Shown: piece by piece, positions 6,680 through 8,627 of the stretch
How the letters are laid out: every line of letters starts with the position of its first letter
Position numbering within the stretch: the first letter of the stretch is position 1
Assembly (NCBI GenBank): GCA_003695205.1
Contig: RFIO01000471.1
Coordinates: forward strand, 1 to 8,627
DNA: 8,627 nucleotides
Direction of reading: 5' to 3'
DNA from: Deltaproteobacteria bacterium
GTDB lineage: Bacteria > Desulfobacterota > Desulfuromonadia > Desulfuromonadales > Geothermobacteraceae
Program-made: the position numbers and the translations under genes
Notes under the pieces: generated by a model
The model's input: only the letters and a program-made list of their open reading frames with translations
What the model was told of the DNA's origin: nothing
Databases searched by the model: none

Positions 6680-7258
6680 TCAGGCGTCGGCATCTTCCAG
6701 CGCCCGCCGCAGCCGGTCGTGCAACCATTGTCGGGCCTTGGCCACATGATAGTAAAACGTGCGCCTGCTGATGCCATAGCCCTCGGCATGTGCCGCCTTC
6801 GGTTTATCCCTCATTCCTGCCCAATAGCGCACATAATCCATCGCGAAATCCATCCCAAGGCCAAGCTCGCGCCGCATCTCCATTGCAACCTTGGCAATGG
6901 CCCGCCCCTTGATCCGCACCAGCATCTCGGCGTGCTTTCTCTCGGCCCCGCGCATGCTGGCCATCTCGGATTCGGTCGGAGGATACAGGCCGCGAACAAG
7001 GATGATGGCAAACGGCACATCCCCGAGCTTGCGATAGTAGTACCGCTGGAGCATCGCCACCTGGCCGCCGTGCCTCTCGGCCTGCGACAGCCCCTCGAAG
7101 TCCGGGCCGGTCGTCATCGTTGCGGGATTGTATTCGTCGGCTCCGTCCGATCCCGAGCAATCCCATATCCCCGTCCCCTGCGGAGCTGGCAGCGTGCTCA
7201 TCCATCGCATGAGCCAACCCAAGTCCTGTCGCGCGGTTTCGAGGATAACGCCTGCCAT
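6680..7258 (-). CDS. Putative late antiterminator (Q-like) with C-terminal helix-turn-helix
   Basis: 192 residues from the second of two adjacent ATGs (7258; the other is 7261). GGAGG at 7268-7264 is 5 bases from 7258 but only 2 from 7261. The C-terminal ~40 residues (GYGISRRTFYYHVAKARQWL, then HDRLRRAL) read as a sigma region 4-like helix-turn-helix, as in the phage antitermination Q families; the rest includes RYYYRKLGDVPFAIIL and RRELGLGMDFAMDYVRYWAGM, helical but with no motif I can name. The job is suggested mainly by position: downstream of rusA, directly before a promoter and terminator leading to the terminases, as lambdoid Q genes are. Q proteins bind near the late promoter and turn polymerase terminator-resistant. 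Alternatives are a simple late activator or a sigma-like factor. It overlaps the preceding small gene by ATGA. Confidence 0.6.
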   Translation of the reverse strand: MAGVILETARQDLGWLMRWMSTLPAPQGTGIWDCSGSDGADEYNPATMTTGPDFEGLSQAERHGGQVAMLQRYYYRKLGDVPFAIILVRGLYPPTESEMASMRGAERKHAEMLVRIKGRAIAKVAMEMRRELGLGMDFAMDYVRYWAGMRDKPKAAHAEGYGISRRTFYYHVAKARQWLHDRLRRALEDADA

Positions 7259-7395
7259 CATGCCCTCCCGATGATGATTTTCAGCGCCAGTATCATTCGC
7301 TTATGGATCGGCAGTTGATTCATGGCCGCCATGATCGCCGCCGTCTCGCGCTCGATTTCCCTGCGTAATGTCCGCCTGAGCTTCTTCGCTTTCAT
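7258..7395 (-). CDS. Small basic protein, 45 residues, function unknown
   Basis: Starts MKAKKLRRTLRREIERETAA and ends LPIHKRMILALKIIIGRA. The ATG at 7395 shares ATGA with the rusA stop, and its own stop shares ATGA with the Q-like gene, so it is locked into the operon by two coupled junctions; the frame is open further upstream (to 7467) inside rusA but that start is unlikely. The first half is strongly basic and helical, the second half hydrophobic (MILALKIII), too short to be a sure membrane segment. Not recognised. It might be a nucleic-acid-binding accessory protein, by charge alone. Confidence 0.55.
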   Translation of the reverse strand: MKAKKLRRTLRREIERETAAIMAAMNQLPIHKRMILALKIIIGRA

Positions 7396-7736
7396 GCCGC
7401 TACCACAGTCACCCTTGCCTGGCCATCGGGCCGCATGATCTCGCGCCGAATCAGATGCAAATCGCATATCTGGCTGTCATCATCGAACAGGCCACCATGC
7501 TCCAATGCATCGAGTAGCCCCTTGCAGGCATTGTCGAGATCGCGCCGCCTGGCATCCGGCGGGAATAGCTCGATGCGGATGGCCACCTGCCTGTCGCCGA
7601 ACGTCTGGCCGGATTGCTTCACGATCCAGCCGACCTGCTCTCGATAAGCCCGCCCCTTCGCCGATATATGCACCCTCCCGCGATTCGACCGCCAATAGGT
7701 GTTCACGCTCGGCGGGTACGGCAGCACCAGTTCCAT
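7392..7736 (-). CDS. rusA: RusA-family Holliday-junction resolvase
   Basis: 114 residues from ATG 7736, where the family-typical N-terminus MELVLPYPPSVNTYWR begins; an ATG at 7751 would add five residues and neither start has a clear ribosome site. The signature RRRDLDNACKGLLDALEHGG followed by LFDDDSQI carries the catalytic acids: Asp 66 and Asp 68, plus the DDD at 85-87, equivalent to E. coli RusA Asp 70, 72 and 91. A downstream DLHLIRREI strand is also typical. RusA is a phage-derived, magnesium-dependent dimer that cuts four-way DNA junctions; in phages it debranches replicated or recombined DNA before packaging. All catalytic residues are present. It is the first gene of the leftward operon, behind the promoter at 7768-7796. 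Confidence 0.92.
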   Translation of the reverse strand: MELVLPYPPSVNTYWRSNRGRVHISAKGRAYREQVGWIVKQSGQTFGDRQVAIRIELFPPDARRRDLDNACKGLLDALEHGGLFDDDSQICDLHLIRREIMRPDGQARVTVVAA

Positions 7737-7767
7737 CCCATACCCAAACATCTAGTATTGGGCATAT

Positions 7768-7796
7768 AGGATAGCACCTATCTATTGTGTTTTCAA
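7768..7796 (-). promoter_or_regulatory. Leftward sigma-70-like promoter for rusA, small gene and Q-like gene
   Basis: Read leftward: TTGAAA (7796-7791), 17 bases, TATCCT (7773-7768), giving a start near 7761, a few bases before the two candidate rusA ATGs. Match to consensus is moderate but spacing is ideal and the position is right for the operon. A small inverted repeat (7770-7782) covers its -10. Confidence 0.5.
7770..7782. promoter_or_regulatory. Possible operator on the leftward promoter
   Basis: GATAG-CAC-CTATC is a perfect 5-bp inverted repeat with a 3-base centre that overlaps the -10 of the leftward promoter. A repressor bound here would block transcription of the rusA operon. Its sequence differs from the rightward operator at 7866-7884, so a second regulator would be implied. 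Short arms make chance possible. Confidence 0.35.
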
Positions 7797-7858
7797 AGTA
7801 TCCGCAAAAAAATATTAAGAAATCGCCCGCCGCATCTCGGCCAAACTCGAAAAAACGC

Positions 7859-7886
7859 TTGACAGCATACGCAGAAGGCGTATGAT
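7859..7886 (+). promoter_or_regulatory. Strong rightward promoter for the 179-residue gene and HTH gene
   Basis: A perfect -35 TTGACA (7859-7864), 16-base spacer and TATGAT -10 (7881-7886). Start expected near 7893, leaving a ~55-base leader before the ATG at 7949. The spacer is almost filled by a perfect inverted repeat (7866-7884), so this promoter should be strong when free and shut when a regulator is bound. Confidence 0.75.
7866..7884. promoter_or_regulatory. Palindromic operator inside the rightward promoter
   Basis: CATACGC-AGAAG-GCGTATG: 7-bp arms match perfectly around a 5-base centre. It lies between the -35 and -10 and overlaps the -10 by four bases, a classic repressor position. 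The HTH protein starting at 8485 is the most obvious candidate to bind it, by inference. Confidence 0.6.
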
Positions 7887-7948
7887 AAGGGCTGAGGACA
7901 GGGGGTTGCCCGCCCCGCCTGAAAAAAAATCGAGGGCAGGAGGACGCA

Positions 7949-8488
7949 ATGAAGATCAAGATATTTATGAGCAGAGTGTCGTTTTATGCGCATCCCGAGA
8001 TGGAAAAAGTCATCAAGAAAAGCCGCTGGTGCGGCGCTGGCCATGACGGATATGCCATTGAGGTGAGCCTCGACGAGGGTAGGTTGACAAAACGCGCAAA
8101 AAGGTTGGTGCAGGAGCTCGAGGGCGATTTGTCAGATATGATGGACGATGATCTTATCCCTCGCCTGGTCCAAAGGACTCGAAGGCCATCCCTGGAGGAT
8201 ATCCGGCAGCATTTTGGATATTCAGATGACTTGCTGGATGGCATCCGCTTCATGCATGGAGATGCTGAAGTGGAGTCCGCGCAAGTGTTCAGTGAGCGGG
8301 TGTTGCGGTTTACACCTCTCTTTCATACGTATATCCACGGAAAGCTTGAGGAGGCCATCAATAACCTTGCGAGCAGGCCCGGACTGTATATCCGCATGGG
8401 ATCGGAGGATCGCCCCTTCTCGGCTGACCCCTATGCGGACGTGCCTATCGAGAAGTGCGCCGATGCCCTTGCTCATCTTGCGGGATGA
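7949..8488 (+). CDS. Unrecognised 179-residue protein, first gene of rightward cassette
   Basis: ATG at 7949 with AGGAGG (7938-7943) 5 bases upstream, behind the promoter at 7859-7886. I do not recognise a family. The N-terminus MKIKIFMSRVSFYAHPEM has a beta-strand look; the middle is rich in acidic residues (LEGDLSDMMDDDLIPRL) and helical; the C-terminal third has an Ile/Leu-rich helix (FHTYIHGKLEEAINNLASRP) and strand (GLYIRMGS). No signal peptide or membrane segment is evident. Six of 16 arginine codons are AGA or AGG, suggesting an origin different from a G+C-rich host. Its stop overlaps the ATG of an XRE-type gene (ATGA), so the two are probably translated together. It might be a phage regulator, an accessory gene, or the toxin-like partner of the HTH protein; nothing in the sequence decides. 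Confidence 0.7.
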   Translation: MKIKIFMSRVSFYAHPEMEKVIKKSRWCGAGHDGYAIEVSLDEGRLTKRAKRLVQELEGDLSDMMDDDLIPRLVQRTRRPSLEDIRQHFGYSDDLLDGIRFMHGDAEVESAQVFSERVLRFTPLFHTYIHGKLEEAINNLASRPGLYIRMGSEDRPFSADPYADVPIEKCADALAHLAG

Positions 8489-8627
8489 GTGCGATGAACC
8501 TCATAGCCTTCACTCGCGCTGCGCTCGGGTTATCGCAAGCCGAGTTCGGCGTATGGCTGGCTGAGCGGCTTGGGCGGGATCGTCCCATCCCGCAGCCGCG
8601 CGTGGCCGAATGGGAGCGCGGCGAGCG
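8485..8627 (+). CDS. XRE/Cro-type helix-turn-helix regulator, C-terminus cut off by window edge
   Basis: Begins MSAMNLIAFTRAALGLSQAE and continues FGVWLAERLGRDRPIPQPRV then AEWERGER at the edge, 47 whole codons. The pattern LGLSQAEFGVWL...VAEWERGER is that of the XRE/Cro helix-turn-helix: first helix, turn, recognition helix, then the conserved WERGER at the end. The ATG at 8485 overlaps the preceding stop (ATGA) with no ribosome site of its own, which implies coupled translation; an ATG at 8494 is a possible alternative. It probably binds DNA as a dimer; the palindrome at 7866-7884 in its own promoter is the natural candidate target. Whether a further domain follows cannot be seen. Confidence 0.8.
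   Translation, partial: MSAMNLIAFTRAALGLSQAEFGVWLAERLGRDRPIPQPRVAEWERGE

Noticed and set aside
5789..6749. Plus-strand open frames (5789-6610 and 6009-6749) across the terminase genes and the late leader
   Set aside because: They overlap both terminase genes antisense, have low-complexity Arg/Ser/Pro composition, and run through the promoter and terminator region.
7903..7930. G-run and C-run (GGGGG...CCCC) followed by eight A in the rightward leader
   Set aside because: The stem would be short and imperfect, and the tract after it is A, not T, so it is not a rightward terminator.
7480..7959. A 159-codon minus-strand frame reaching into the divergent promoter region
   Set aside because: It is another frame of rusA extended through the A+T-rich control region and shows no motif; rusA in the correct frame keeps its catalytic residues.

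Overview
The window is part of a tailed-phage or prophage genome. The host is probably a proteobacterium: the DNA is G+C-rich (two 60-base counts gave 68% at 3001-3060 and 57% at 4021-4080, with dips to 43% at 1681-1740) and the proteins look proteobacterial. The sequence does not let me name a genus. Nearly all of it reads leftward (minus strand). Only the last ~700 bases read rightward.

The head and packaging module follows the P22 gene order. From right to left it runs: small terminase (6084-6470), large terminase (4874-6103), P22-type portal (2706-4877), an extra gene for an LPD23-like protein with an HELQH zincin motif (1547-2713), scaffold (604-1422) and P22-type coat protein (1-584, C-terminus outside the window). 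The extra gene is the one departure from the P22 order. Genes overlap or use ATGA stop/start junctions, except at the two control regions below.

Upstream of the terminases lies a short leftward operon: a RusA-type Holliday-junction resolvase (7392-7736), a 45-residue basic protein (7258-7395) and a C-terminal helix-turn-helix protein (6680-7258) placed where lambdoid phages carry the late antiterminator Q. Just after its stop codon is a promoter-like element with TTGCACTTT and TGTATAATTG blocks, followed ~100 bases later by an intrinsic terminator and then the terminases. This is the lambda Q / pR' / tR' layout. The same two blocks, at the same spacing, recur at 1510-1540 just after the zincin gene, again followed by a terminator and then by scaffold and coat. 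I therefore propose two co-regulated late promoters, one for packaging and one for capsid genes, both read through a terminator with the help of the Q-like protein. The promoters and terminators are seen in the sequence; the antitermination circuit is inference.

At the right is a divergent control region (7752-7948). It has a leftward promoter toward rusA and a strong rightward promoter (TTGACA, 16 bp, TATGAT) whose spacer holds a perfect 7-bp inverted repeat. The rightward promoter serves an unrecognised 179-residue protein (7949-8488) coupled by ATGA to an XRE-type helix-turn-helix protein that runs off the end. This pair may be an autoregulated accessory or toxin-antitoxin-like cassette, or part of the phage switch; the sequence does not decide.
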